Origin: Paractinoplanes deccanensis | Lineage (GTDB): Bacteria > Actinomycetota > Actinomycetes > Mycobacteriales > Micromonosporaceae | Direction of reading: 5' to 3' | DNA: 64,000 bases | NCBI RefSeq assembly: GCF_016862115.1 | Contig: NZ_BOMI01000114.1 | Coordinates: forward strand, 1-64,000 | Shown here: piece by piece, positions 24,807 through 32,542 of the stretch | Layout: every line of letters starts with the position of its first letter | How positions within the stretch are numbered: the stretch's first letter is position 1 | Program-made: the position numbers and the translations under genes | Notes under the pieces: generated by a model | Databases searched by the model: none | Seen by the model: only the letters and a program-made list of their open reading frames with translations | Told to the model about the DNA's origin: nothing

Positions 24807-26711
24807 TCAGAATCGGCCGCCGCCACCCCGCCGTCCGCCACCGCCGGACCGGTGACCGCTGCCGCCGAAGCCGCCCGTGAAGCCGCCGTGGCCCCGCCCG
24901 TGCCCGCCGCCGCCCGCCAGGATGCCGCCGAGGACCGCGCCGGCGAACGCTCCCGCGTCGAAGCCGCCCGCCCGGCCGTAGCCGCCGCCGGACCAGCCCT
25001 GCACGTCCACCCGGGCCGCCTGGCCGGCGCGGGCCGCCAGCTGCTGGGCCTGCTGCGCCTCGGACAGGGCGGCCGCCGGGTCGGAGGCGGCCAGGCTCTC
25101 GGCGAGGGCCAGGTGGCGCTGCGCCTCGGACAGGGCCGCGCGGGCGCCGTAGTCGACCGCGCCCCGCCGGGTGGTGATGAAGTCGTTCGCGGCGAGCACC
25201 TCGGCGCGGGCCACCGGCAGGGCCTGGGCCAGCATGCTCCGGGCCCGGGCGCCCCGTTCGGCCGCGTCGCGGGCGGCCGCCAGCGCGGCGTCGAGCGCGG
25301 CGTCCGCCGCCTGGAGCCGGGCCACCGCGCCGACCGGATCGGGCCGCGGCCCGGCCAGGGCCGCGCGCACCTCGGCCAGGACCTGTTCGCCGCCGGCCAC
25401 CGCGGCGGCCAGCCCGGGCGGCACCTCTCCCCCGCCGGTCAGCGCCGCGCGCCCGGCGGCGGTCTCGGCGGTCACCTCGGCCAGCAGGCCGTCGGCGGCG
25501 GACCGGGCCGCGGGCAGCTCGGCGGCGGCCCGCTCGACCGCCTCGACCAGATGGGCGGCCTGGTCGACCGCCTGCTCGGCGCCGCGCACGGCCAGCGCGG
25601 CCTCGGCCTTCCCGCCGCTCGCGAGGGCCTCACGGGCCTGGCGCACGGCGTCGGCGGCGAAGGCCAGCCGCTCCCGGGCCTGGCCGGCGTTGCCGGCGAT
25701 CGCGGTGAGCGCGCCGCCGGAGAAGCGGGTCTGCAGATCGTGGACGGTGGCCTCCGCCGCGGGCAGCGCCGCCTCGATCGCGGCGCGGCGGCGGTCGACC
25801 TCGCCGGCCACCTCGGCGGCCCGGCCCTCGAGGTCGCGCAGCCGGTCGAACGCGTCGGACTCGGCGTCGAGCCGCTTGTCGGCGGTCTCGCAGAGCTCGA
25901 TGATCCGGATCAGCTTGGCCCGCTCGTCGGGGGTGGGCCGCTCGTCGAGCGTCATCCGCAGCTGGAACGCCTCCCCGACGTTGGCGCGGGCCTCGTCGAG
26001 CGCGGCGCGGAACGGGGCGGTGGCGTCCTGGCCGTACTGGGCGGTGGCCAGCTCCAGCTCGCGCTCGCTCGCCCGCAGCTCGTCGTCGAGCTCGACGAGC
26101 AGCGCGTTCGCCCGGCCGGACAGGTCGGCGAGGCTCGGCCCCGCGGGCTCCTGAGGAGCCGCCCGGCGGTGGCGGCGGCGCAGCAGCACCCAGGCGAGCC
26201 CGGCCACGACGATCAGCCCCACGACGAGGACGGCCCAGATCAGGCCGCTGCCCGAGCTCGCCGCGTCCTGGTACCCCTGTGCCGCCGCGACGACCGCGCC
26301 GGACCAGTCGCCCGCCGCGAGCGCCGGCTCGATCCGCTTCTCGGCGACCTCGGCGAGCTCCTGGTCGGACAGGCGCGAGTCGGCGGGGAACGAGTACGCG
26401 TACGCCCGGTCCTCGACCGCGATGGCCAGCAGCGCGTCGCGGTCGCCGAGATCGCTGAGCCGGGCCGTCTCGTCGGTCCAGCTCTGGGCCGGGGTGCCGT
26501 CGAAGGAGTCGACGAGCACGACCCAGAGCTGGAGGCCGGTCTTGTCCTGGAGCTCGCCGAGCGCGTCGTCGACCGGCGCCCGGTTCTCGATCCAGCCGGA
26601 CGCGTCGGTGACCTGGCTCGCGAGGCGCTGGGGCGGCTCCGCCCGGGCCGGCGCCGCCACGAGCAGGGCGGCCAGCAGGACGATCAGGGCGGGAACGACT
26701 CGGCGCGGCAT
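24807..26711 (-). CDS. TPM-domain membrane protein
   Basis: A 634-aa protein. Signal peptide (1-24), then a TPM (TLP18.3/Psb32/MOLO-1) domain at about 30-155 with LWVVLVDSFDGTPAQSWTDETARLSDLGDRDALLAIAVEDRAY. A membrane helix at about 160-180 is followed by a basic stop-transfer (LLRRRHRR), a long Ala/Glu-rich region likely to be coiled coil (200-585), and a Gly/His-rich tail. The TPM domain is therefore outside the membrane and the coiled coil inside. Actinobacterial members are widespread but poorly characterised. The start ATG at 26711 is 9 bp from the end of the upstream anti-sigma-like gene. Confidence 0.88.
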   Translation of the reverse strand: MPRRVVPALIVLLAALLVAAPARAEPPQRLASQVTDASGWIENRAPVDDALGELQDKTGLQLWVVLVDSFDGTPAQSWTDETARLSDLGDRDALLAIAVEDRAYAYSFPADSRLSDQELAEVAEKRIEPALAAGDWSGAVVAAAQGYQDAASSGSGLIWAVLVVGLIVVAGLAWVLLRRRHRRAAPQEPAGPSLADLSGRANALLVELDDELRASERELELATAQYGQDATAPFRAALDEARANVGEAFQLRMTLDERPTPDERAKLIRIIELCETADKRLDAESDAFDRLRDLEGRAAEVAGEVDRRRAAIEAALPAAEATVHDLQTRFSGGALTAIAGNAGQARERLAFAADAVRQAREALASGGKAEAALAVRGAEQAVDQAAHLVEAVERAAAELPAARSAADGLLAEVTAETAAGRAALTGGGEVPPGLAAAVAGGEQVLAEVRAALAGPRPDPVGAVARLQAADAALDAALAAARDAAERGARARSMLAQALPVARAEVLAANDFITTRRGAVDYGARAALSEAQRHLALAESLAASDPAAALSEAQQAQQLAARAGQAARVDVQGWSGGGYGRAGGFDAGAFAGAVLGGILAGGGGHGRGHGGFTGGFGGSGHRSGGGGRRGGGGRF

Positions 26712-26720
26712 GCCTTCAAC

Positions 26721-27320
26721 TTAGGCGAACGCCCGGTCGTAGAGGTCCTGGAGGCCGGGCGCGTCCGCCTCGCCGCTGTAGCCGCAGATCAACATGTTGC
26801 CCCCGGCCGACGCGACGAGGTATTTCTTGCCGTTCTCGAACCTGCCGCTGCCCATCATCTGCTCGGAGCTCTCGCCGGCCTGGGCGATCCGGACCTCGTG
26901 GACGGTGCTGCCGCGATAGACGCGGGTGACGTCCAGCGTGACGGTGCCGTTCGCGAGCGCGGTGACCGTACCGGCGAAGGCGAAATCGGCGCGGCTCGCC
27001 AGCGTGTCGGCGGTGGGCTCGACACACTTGGCCTGGACCGCGGGGGCGGTGAGCTGGGCGACGATGCGGGGCAACGCCTGCACCAGCGGAGGCTGCGGCT
27101 CGGGGCGCAGGGCCAGCCAGCCGATGCCGGCGGCCACCAGCACCAGGGCGGCCGCGGCGAGGACGAGCACCGGCCGCCGCCGGGAGCGGGCGGGAGCGGG
27201 CGTGGCGGTGGCGGTCATGGTCTCCTCCAGGAGTCGCGAGACGCGGTCGGGGGCGGCCGGCGGCAGGTCCCGGGCCGGGTCGGCGCGGCGCAGGCGCGCG
27301 CGCAGCTCGTCGTCGGTCAT
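26721..27320 (-). CDS. Membrane protein, probable anti-sigma partner of the adjacent ECF sigma
   Basis: A 199-aa single-span protein. The short cytoplasmic N-terminus (MTDDELRARLRRADPARDLPPAAPDRVSRLLEE) resembles N-termini of actinobacterial proteins encoded after ECF sigma genes. A membrane helix lies near residues 50-68 and an extracytoplasmic domain with two cysteines (KCVEP, ICGYS) follows. The ATG overlaps the sigma-factor stop (ATGA). There is no HxxxCxxC zinc anti-sigma motif, so the anti-sigma role rests on position and topology only. Confidence 0.7.
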   Translation of the reverse strand: MTDDELRARLRRADPARDLPPAAPDRVSRLLEETMTATATPAPARSRRRPVLVLAAAALVLVAAGIGWLALRPEPQPPLVQALPRIVAQLTAPAVQAKCVEPTADTLASRADFAFAGTVTALANGTVTLDVTRVYRGSTVHEVRIAQAGESSEQMMGSGRFENGKKYLVASAGGNMLICGYSGEADAPGLQDLYDRAFA

Positions 27321-27865
27321 GGCCGGCTCCCCTCTGTCTCCCCCTCATGTCCGGCGGGCGTCCCGGCCTTTCGCAGCTCCTCGCGCAGCTTCTCCTTGGC
27401 CCGGTGCAGGCGGATCGACGCGGCGTTCGCCGAGATGCCCAGCACGACGGCGATCCGCGGCGGCGTCAGGTCCTCCCAGGCCCACAGCCGCAGCAGCTCC
27501 GCGTCGGCGTGGCGCAGCCGCGCCATGGCCGCGGCGAGATCACCGTCGGGCGGCTCGGGACCGTCGGTCACCCGCCGCGGCGGGTCGATCGCCGCGATCC
27601 GCGCGAACAGCCGCGCCTGCCTGCGCCGCGACCGCTCCGCGTTGGCCAGGCAGTGGCGCGCCACGCCGTACGCCCAGGGAAGGTGATCCTCGGGCATGTC
27701 GCCGAGCCGGCGCCAGCACACAAGCAGCGTCTCGGACAGCACGTCCTCCGCGGTGGCGGCGTCCGTGCGCCGCGCGAGATAGCGGCGCACCGCCTCGATC
27801 ACCGCGGGGGCCAGAGCCTCGAACCGGGCCCGGCGCCCCTCCACACTCACAGGGTCCACCCTCAT
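27317..27865 (-). CDS. ECF-type RNA polymerase sigma factor
   Basis: About 182 aa. Region 2 is visible as VRRYLARRTDAATAEDVLSETLLVCWRRLGDMPEDHLPWAYGVARHCLANAERSRRR and region 4 as LRLWAWEDLTPPRIAVVLGISANAASIRLHRAKEKLREEL. It lies upstream of, and overlaps by 4 nt, the membrane protein that is its likely anti-sigma factor. I place the start at ATG 27865; GTG codons a few residues further in are possible alternatives, as no ribosome site is decisive. A GC-rich palindrome (27875-27889) lies immediately upstream. Confidence 0.82.
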   Translation of the reverse strand: MRVDPVSVEGRRARFEALAPAVIEAVRRYLARRTDAATAEDVLSETLLVCWRRLGDMPEDHLPWAYGVARHCLANAERSRRRQARLFARIAAIDPPRRVTDGPEPPDGDLAAAMARLRHADAELLRLWAWEDLTPPRIAVVLGISANAASIRLHRAKEKLREELRKAGTPAGHEGETEGSRP

Positions 27866-27874
27866 CCATGTCCG

Positions 27875-27889
27875 GGAGCGGACCGCTCC
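27875..27889. promoter_or_regulatory. Palindrome upstream of the ECF sigma gene
   Basis: GGAGCG-GAC-CGCTCC is a 6-bp inverted repeat with a 3-bp centre, 10 bp from the sigma start codon. It could be an operator or a 5' leader hairpin. Confidence 0.4.
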
Positions 27890-28038
27890 TTTCACCGGGC
27901 GGCATCCTCGCACGCTACGACGGCCGTCACTTTCGGGGCGGCTGCGCCGTTGTGCGGCTGGCGGTCGGCGCGCGCGGGCAACCGAGGACGCGCTCGCTGC
28001 GTACACCACGGGGAGGAGCTTGGTGGGAGGGTGGACTC

Positions 28039-28473
28039 GTGCGCACGGCGCAGGGCTGGGCTGGCATCGGGACGGTGGCGGTGGAGACGATTCGCACGCT
28101 GATCGTGGACGACGACGCGGCGTTCCGGGAGGGGCTGCGGGCGCTGCTCGAGACGGCCGACGACATCGAGGTGGCCGGCGACACCGCGGACGGCGAGCAG
28201 GCACTGGTCGTCGCGCCGCGGGTGCGTCCCGACGTGGTGCTGCTCGATCTGACCCTGCCGGGGATGGGCGGGACCGCGGCGACCGAGCGGCTCCTGCTCG
28301 CCACGCCGGGGGCGCGCGTGCTGCTCATGGCCCTGGCGGAGGACGACGAGCCGGTGTTCGAGGCGCTGCGGGCGGGGGCGCGCGGCTACGTGCTCAAGGG
28401 GGCCGGCCGGGCCGAAGTGCTCCGCGCGGTGCGCGCCGTGGCGGCGGGAGAGATCGTGGCCCCGGCACTGTAG
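28039..28473 (+). CDS. Receiver-only response regulator (NarL-type receiver, no HTH)
   Basis: About 144 aa. A complete receiver domain is visible: acidic pocket VDDDAAF, phospho-Asp in DVVLLDLTLPGMGG, the switch position in LLMALAEDDEP (Ala instead of the usual Thr/Ser) and Lys in GYVLKGAG. The frame stops at GEIVAPAL, just where NarL-family proteins continue into a LuxR-type HTH, so the output domain is absent. It is either a stand-alone receiver or a truncated gene. The GTG at 28039 has GGGAGGG 7 nt upstream; a GTG at 28081 is an alternative. No histidine kinase is adjacent. Confidence 0.75.
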   Translation: MRTAQGWAGIGTVAVETIRTLIVDDDAAFREGLRALLETADDIEVAGDTADGEQALVVAPRVRPDVVLLDLTLPGMGGTAATERLLLATPGARVLLMALAEDDEPVFEALRAGARGYVLKGAGRAEVLRAVRAVAAGEIVAPAL

Positions 28474-28513
28474 AGTGTCCACGTCGTCACTCTCGGTGAA
28501 TCTTGGGGATGGG

Positions 28514-29356
28514 ATGCGTCGCTGGCACGTCATCGCGCTCGCCTTGCTCGGAGTCTTCGCGCTGGCCTGCGAGGAGGGCACGGGGGCGGCGGATCCGAAG
28601 CCCACGGGCTCGTCCAAGTCGTACCCGTCGTCGATGGCCGCCCTCGGTGACTCGATCACCGCCGGGTTCGCGAGCTGCTTCGCGCTGATCGCCTGCGAGC
28701 GCCGCTCGTGGTCGACGGGCAGCGACGCGGCGGTGGACAGTCACTACCGGCGGATCCGCGACGCGAACGCGGCGATCAAGGGCAAGGCGTACAACTACGC
28801 CGACTCGGGCGCCGAGGCCGCCGACCTGGCCGGCCAGGCGAACAAGGCGGTCGCCGCCAAGGTGCAGTACGTGACGGTCCTGATCGGCGCGAACGACGCC
28901 TGCGCCGCGACCGCCGAGGGCATGACGCCGGTCGCCACCTTCCGCAAGCGGGTCGACGCGGGCCTGGCCCGGCTCAAGCGCGGCCTGCCCAAGGCGCGCG
29001 TGCTCGTGGTGAGCATCCCGGACCTCTACCGGCTGTGGGAGGTGGGTCACGAGGACGCGAAGGCGGTGCGCGCCTGGAACGGCGGCATCTGCCCGTCGCT
29101 GCTGGCCCGCCCCACCTCGACCGCGGCCGCCGACGAGAACCGGCGGCGCCAGGTCGACAGGCGCATCGACGCCTACAACGACGCGCTGGCGGACGCCTGC
29201 CGCGCGTACGGCAAGAGATGCCGCTGGGACGGTGGCGAGGCACACAGCGTGCGCTTCGACCTCGAGCTGGTGAACCGCATCGACTACTTCCACCCCAGCA
29301 CGGAGGGGCAGGCGATGCTGGCGAAGGTCAGCTATCCGGGGCGCTTCACCTGGTGA
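28514..29356 (+). CDS. Secreted SGNH/GDSL-family hydrolase lipoprotein
   Basis: A 280-aa protein. Signal peptide with lipobox VFALAC, so probably lipid-anchored. The SGNH blocks are visible: ALGDSITAGF (block I, catalytic Ser), YADSGAEAADLAG (block II), VTVLIGANDAC (block III, Asn) and DYFHPSTEGQ (block V, Asp and His). The likely activity is an ester or acyl hydrolase; substrate unknown. The ATG at 28514 precedes the signal peptide after a GGGGATGGG stretch. The stop lies directly against the stop of the convergent iminopeptidase gene (TGATCA). Confidence 0.88.
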   Translation: MRRWHVIALALLGVFALACEEGTGAADPKPTGSSKSYPSSMAALGDSITAGFASCFALIACERRSWSTGSDAAVDSHYRRIRDANAAIKGKAYNYADSGAEAADLAGQANKAVAAKVQYVTVLIGANDACAATAEGMTPVATFRKRVDAGLARLKRGLPKARVLVVSIPDLYRLWEVGHEDAKAVRAWNGGICPSLLARPTSTAAADENRRRQVDRRIDAYNDALADACRAYGKRCRWDGGEAHSVRFDLELVNRIDYFHPSTEGQAMLAKVSYPGRFTW

Positions 29357-30601
29357 TCATCGCTTGCCGGCCGCCATGTCCATCAGGCGGCCGAGCACGT
29401 CCTCGCCCGCGGTGCGCAGGCCGTCGTGCTCGTGCTCGTTGGTGATCCAGGTGCGCACGTTCGGCACGGCGGCGGCCGTCTCCAGCGACAGGCCCATGTC
29501 CACGTACATGTCGTCGGCGTAGACGGCGGCGACGACCGGCACCTCGTTCGCGGCGAGCCGCTCGACGTCGTAGAGCGGGGGCCAGTCGTCCGCGGCGGCG
29601 AGGATCTCGGCGGCGCCCGCGAACGGCCGCAGCGCGCGGATCTGCTCGAACATCCAGGGATACATCATCTCGCCGGTGAACAGCAGCGGGCTGGCGCCGG
29701 CGGCGAACTCGGGGCGCTGCTCCATCGCCCGGGCGGCGGCCCAGTTCGTCGGGCCGGTGCCCTGGCCGTAGCAATACTCCTGGAGCGCGAACAGTGGCTG
29801 GTCGACGAAGCCGGTGAGCCGCATGGCCTCGTACAGGAAGGTGTCGGTGAAGGCCTCGTCGAGGAGCCAGTGCAGCTGGGCGTAGCCGTAGCTCATGCCG
29901 AACGCACTGCCCAGGAACCGGAAGCGCTCGACGGTGAGCCGGTCGCCGTCGGGCAGCCGCACGTCCTCGCCGGCCAGGCGGTCGGCGATCGCGCGGACCG
30001 CGGCGACGTCGTCCGGGAACGCGCGGTAGTACTCGGCGTTCTTCGCGGCGACGCGGGGGTACGTGCGGGCGTACACGTCGTCGGCGGTGGCGGTGAGACC
30101 CGGCAGGCCGCCGGTCACGTAGCTGGTGCGCACGCCGTGCGGGGCCCGGGACAGGTAGGTCATGGTGACGAACCCGCCGTAACTCTGCCCGAGCGTGTCC
30201 CAGCGCTGCCCGCCGGCCAGCCGCGCCCGCAGGATCTCGCAGTCGGCCACGATGCTGTCGGCCCGGAAGTGCCGCAGGTATGCGGCCAGCTCCTCGGCCG
30301 TCCGGCCGGCGGCCGTGCGCGCGCTGATCGGCGTGCTCCGGCCGGTGCCCCGCTGGTCGAGCAGCAGCACCCGGTGGGTCTGGACGGCGCGGGCGATCCA
30401 GCTCTCCGAGCGCAGCGGCCGCGTCGCCTTGCCGCCGGGGCCGCCCTGGAGGAAGACGAGCCACGGCAGATCGTCGCCGGCCTTGTCGGACGCGACGACC
30501 TCGCGGGCGAAGACCTCGATCGTTCCCTGGCCCGCGTCGCTGTGGTCGAGCGGCACGGTGACGGTGTGGTCGGCGAAGCGGAGTCCCGGATGCGCGATCA
30601 T
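29357..30601 (-). CDS. pip: Proline iminopeptidase-like alpha/beta hydrolase (peptidase S33)
   Basis: A 414-aa protein. The S33 features are LVFLQGGPGGKATRP (oxyanion HGGPG-like loop), LLLDQRGTGRSTPI, the nucleophile Ser in GQSYGGF and a terminal HEHDGLR histidine. It would remove N-terminal proline from peptides. The protein has no signal peptide, so it acts in the cytoplasm. The ATG at 30601 is divergent from the iron-uptake operon, with 84 bp between them. Confidence 0.88.
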   Translation of the reverse strand: MIAHPGLRFADHTVTVPLDHSDAGQGTIEVFAREVVASDKAGDDLPWLVFLQGGPGGKATRPLRSESWIARAVQTHRVLLLDQRGTGRSTPISARTAAGRTAEELAAYLRHFRADSIVADCEILRARLAGGQRWDTLGQSYGGFVTMTYLSRAPHGVRTSYVTGGLPGLTATADDVYARTYPRVAAKNAEYYRAFPDDVAAVRAIADRLAGEDVRLPDGDRLTVERFRFLGSAFGMSYGYAQLHWLLDEAFTDTFLYEAMRLTGFVDQPLFALQEYCYGQGTGPTNWAAARAMEQRPEFAAGASPLLFTGEMMYPWMFEQIRALRPFAGAAEILAAADDWPPLYDVERLAANEVPVVAAVYADDMYVDMGLSLETAAAVPNVRTWITNEHEHDGLRTAGEDVLGRLMDMAAGKR

Positions 30602-30667
30602 CCGACCACCCTACGCACATCAAAGATCTTCAGTCGTTATGACCCGCCGTTCGAGGAGCCGGTCGAT

Positions 30668-30686
30668 TTAGGTTAGCCTCACCTCA
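30668..30686 (+). promoter_or_regulatory. Iron box (IdeR/DmdR1-type) at the siderophore importer start
   Basis: TTAGGTTAGCCTCACCTCA is a near-consensus 19-bp iron box, differing at about two positions from the DmdR1 consensus as I remember it. Its last base is the first base of the ATG of the ABC ATPase gene, so the repressor would cover the transcription start of a leaderless or nearly leaderless mRNA. It predicts repression when iron is plentiful. Confidence 0.85.
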
Positions 30687-31507
30687 TGACCAGGGACGCG
30701 GCGCTCACCGGAGCCGATCTGACGCTCGCCTACGACGGCAGGACCGTCGTGCACGGCGCGGGACTGGAGCTGCGCGCCGGGACCGTCGTGGCCCTCGTGG
30801 GCCCCAACGGCTCCGGCAAGTCGACGCTGCTGCGGTCGCTCGCGCGGCTGCACACCCCGGTCTCGGGGACCGTCGCGCTGACCGACGGCACCGAGGCCAC
30901 CGACGCCTTCGCGCTGCGGCCGAAGGACTTCGCGCGGCGGGTCACGCTGCTCACGCAGTCGCGGCCCACGCCGGGCGGCGTCTCGGTGCGCGACGTCGTG
31001 GCGTACGGGCGGCACCCGTACCGCGGCCGGTTCGGCTCGGGCGACCCGGACGGGGCGGCCTTCGTGGACAAGGCGATGGCGATGACCGGCGTCGCCGCGA
31101 TGGCCTCGCGCGCCGTCGACGAGCTGTCCGGCGGCGAGCTCCAGCGCGTCTGGCTCGCCACCTGCCTGGCCCAGGACACCGGCGTCGTGCTGCTCGACGA
31201 GCCGACCACCTATCTCGACCTGCGGTACCAGGTGGAGATCCTGGACATCGTCCGCGAGCTCGCCGACGACCACGGCGTGGCGGTCGGCGTGGTGCTGCAC
31301 GACCTCGACCAGGCGGCCGCCGTCGCCGACCGGGTCGTGCTGATGTGCCAGGGCGTCGTCCGCGCCGACGGCCGCCCCGCCGAGGTGCTCACCTCCGAGC
31401 TGCTCACCGAGATCTACGGCCTGCGCATCGAGGTGGCCGTCGGCGACGACGGCCACGTCCGCACACGCCCCATCGGCCGGCACACCAGCCGGTCACTCAC
31501 CTCCTGA
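30686..31507 (+). CDS. Siderophore ABC importer ATP-binding protein (FecE/FepC-like)
   Basis: A 273-aa ATPase. Walker A GPNGSGKST is at 39-47, Q-loop TLLTQSRPTP, signature LSGGELQRVWLA, Walker B VVLLDEPTTYLD and H-loop VLHDLDQ. The D-loop TTYLDL is typical of the FecCDE/iron-siderophore branch. It energises the fused permease encoded two genes downstream. The start overlaps the iron box, so expression should rise on iron starvation. It is the first gene of a three-gene operon. Confidence 0.93.
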   Translation: MTRDAALTGADLTLAYDGRTVVHGAGLELRAGTVVALVGPNGSGKSTLLRSLARLHTPVSGTVALTDGTEATDAFALRPKDFARRVTLLTQSRPTPGGVSVRDVVAYGRHPYRGRFGSGDPDGAAFVDKAMAMTGVAAMASRAVDELSGGELQRVWLATCLAQDTGVVLLDEPTTYLDLRYQVEILDIVRELADDHGVAVGVVLHDLDQAAAVADRVVLMCQGVVRADGRPAEVLTSELLTEIYGLRIEVAVGDDGHVRTRPIGRHTSRSLTS

Positions 31508-31536
31508 AACAGATAATCCGAAAGGGACCCCCTCAC

Positions 31537-32535
31537 ATGGCTCTCACCCGCCGCGCCTTCACCGCCGGCGCGGTCGCGATCAGCGCCCTGCTGCTCACGG
31601 CCGCCTGCGGCACCACCGAGGACCCCGCCGACGAGGCCGGCGCCGCGTCCCCCGCGGTCTCGAGCGGACCGGTCGAGATCAAGGACGAGCGCGGCACGGT
31701 CAAGCTCGACGCGCCCGCCAAGAACGTCGTCTCGCTGGAGTGGGGCCTCACCGAGAACCTGGTCGCGCTCGGCGTCAAGCCGGTCGGCCAGGCCGACGTG
31801 AAGGGCTACAACAACTGGGACAAGAGCGCCCCGATCGACGCCTCCACCCCGGACGTCGGCCAGCGCGGCGAGCCCAGCCTCGACTCGATCGTGGCCCTCA
31901 AGCCCGACCTGGTCGTCACCACCAAGGACCTGCCCGAGAACGTCATCGCGCAGATCGCCAAGCAGGTGCCGGTCCTGACGCTGCGCGGCTCGGACGGCAC
32001 CGACCCGATCGGCTACATGCGCAAGACCGTGAACGTGCTCGCCCAGGCAACCGGCACCGAGGCGCAGGGCACCAAGCTGCTCGCCGACTTCGACGCCAAG
32101 GTCACCGCCGGCAAGGACGCGCTCGCCAAGGCGGGCAAGACCGGCGCCGCCTTCACCATGGGCGACGGCTGGGTCGACGCCGGCACGGTCTCGCTGCGCA
32201 TGTACACCCCGCAGTCGTTCTTCGGCGCGATCGCGGCCGAGCTGGGCCTGAAGAACCAGTGGACCACCGGCGGCGACAAGGACTACGGCCTGGCCCAGAC
32301 CGACGTCGAGGGCCTCACCAAGATCAAGGACGCGTCGACCACCTACATCTACGTCGCCAACGACGCGGACGGCGGCGACTTCACCGACTCGCTGAAGAAC
32401 AACGCCGTGTGGAAGCAGCTGCCGTTCGTCACCGGCAACAACGTCAAGCGCATCCCGGACGGCATCTGGATGTTCGGCGGCCCGGCCTCGGCGAACGCCT
32501 ACATCGACGCCCTCACCACCGCCCTGACCGCCTGA
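31537..32535 (+). CDS. Iron-siderophore binding lipoprotein (FecB/FepB-like)
   Basis: A 332-aa protein. The N-terminus combines a twin-arginine pair (TRRAFTAGA) with a lipobox LTAAC (Cys24), so it is a lipid-anchored surface receptor. The periplasmic-binding-protein type III pattern is clear: AKNVVSLEWGLTENLVALGVKPVG, SLDSIVALKPDLVVTTKD and a helical backbone between lobes. It captures ferric siderophores for the permease. The ATG at 31537 is preceded by AAAGGGA, 29 nt after the ATPase stop. Confidence 0.92.
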   Translation: MALTRRAFTAGAVAISALLLTAACGTTEDPADEAGAASPAVSSGPVEIKDERGTVKLDAPAKNVVSLEWGLTENLVALGVKPVGQADVKGYNNWDKSAPIDASTPDVGQRGEPSLDSIVALKPDLVVTTKDLPENVIAQIAKQVPVLTLRGSDGTDPIGYMRKTVNVLAQATGTEAQGTKLLADFDAKVTAGKDALAKAGKTGAAFTMGDGWVDAGTVSLRMYTPQSFFGAIAAELGLKNQWTTGGDKDYGLAQTDVEGLTKIKDASTTYIYVANDADGGDFTDSLKNNAVWKQLPFVTGNNVKRIPDGIWMFGGPASANAYIDALTTALTA

Positions 32536-32542
32536 CACACCG

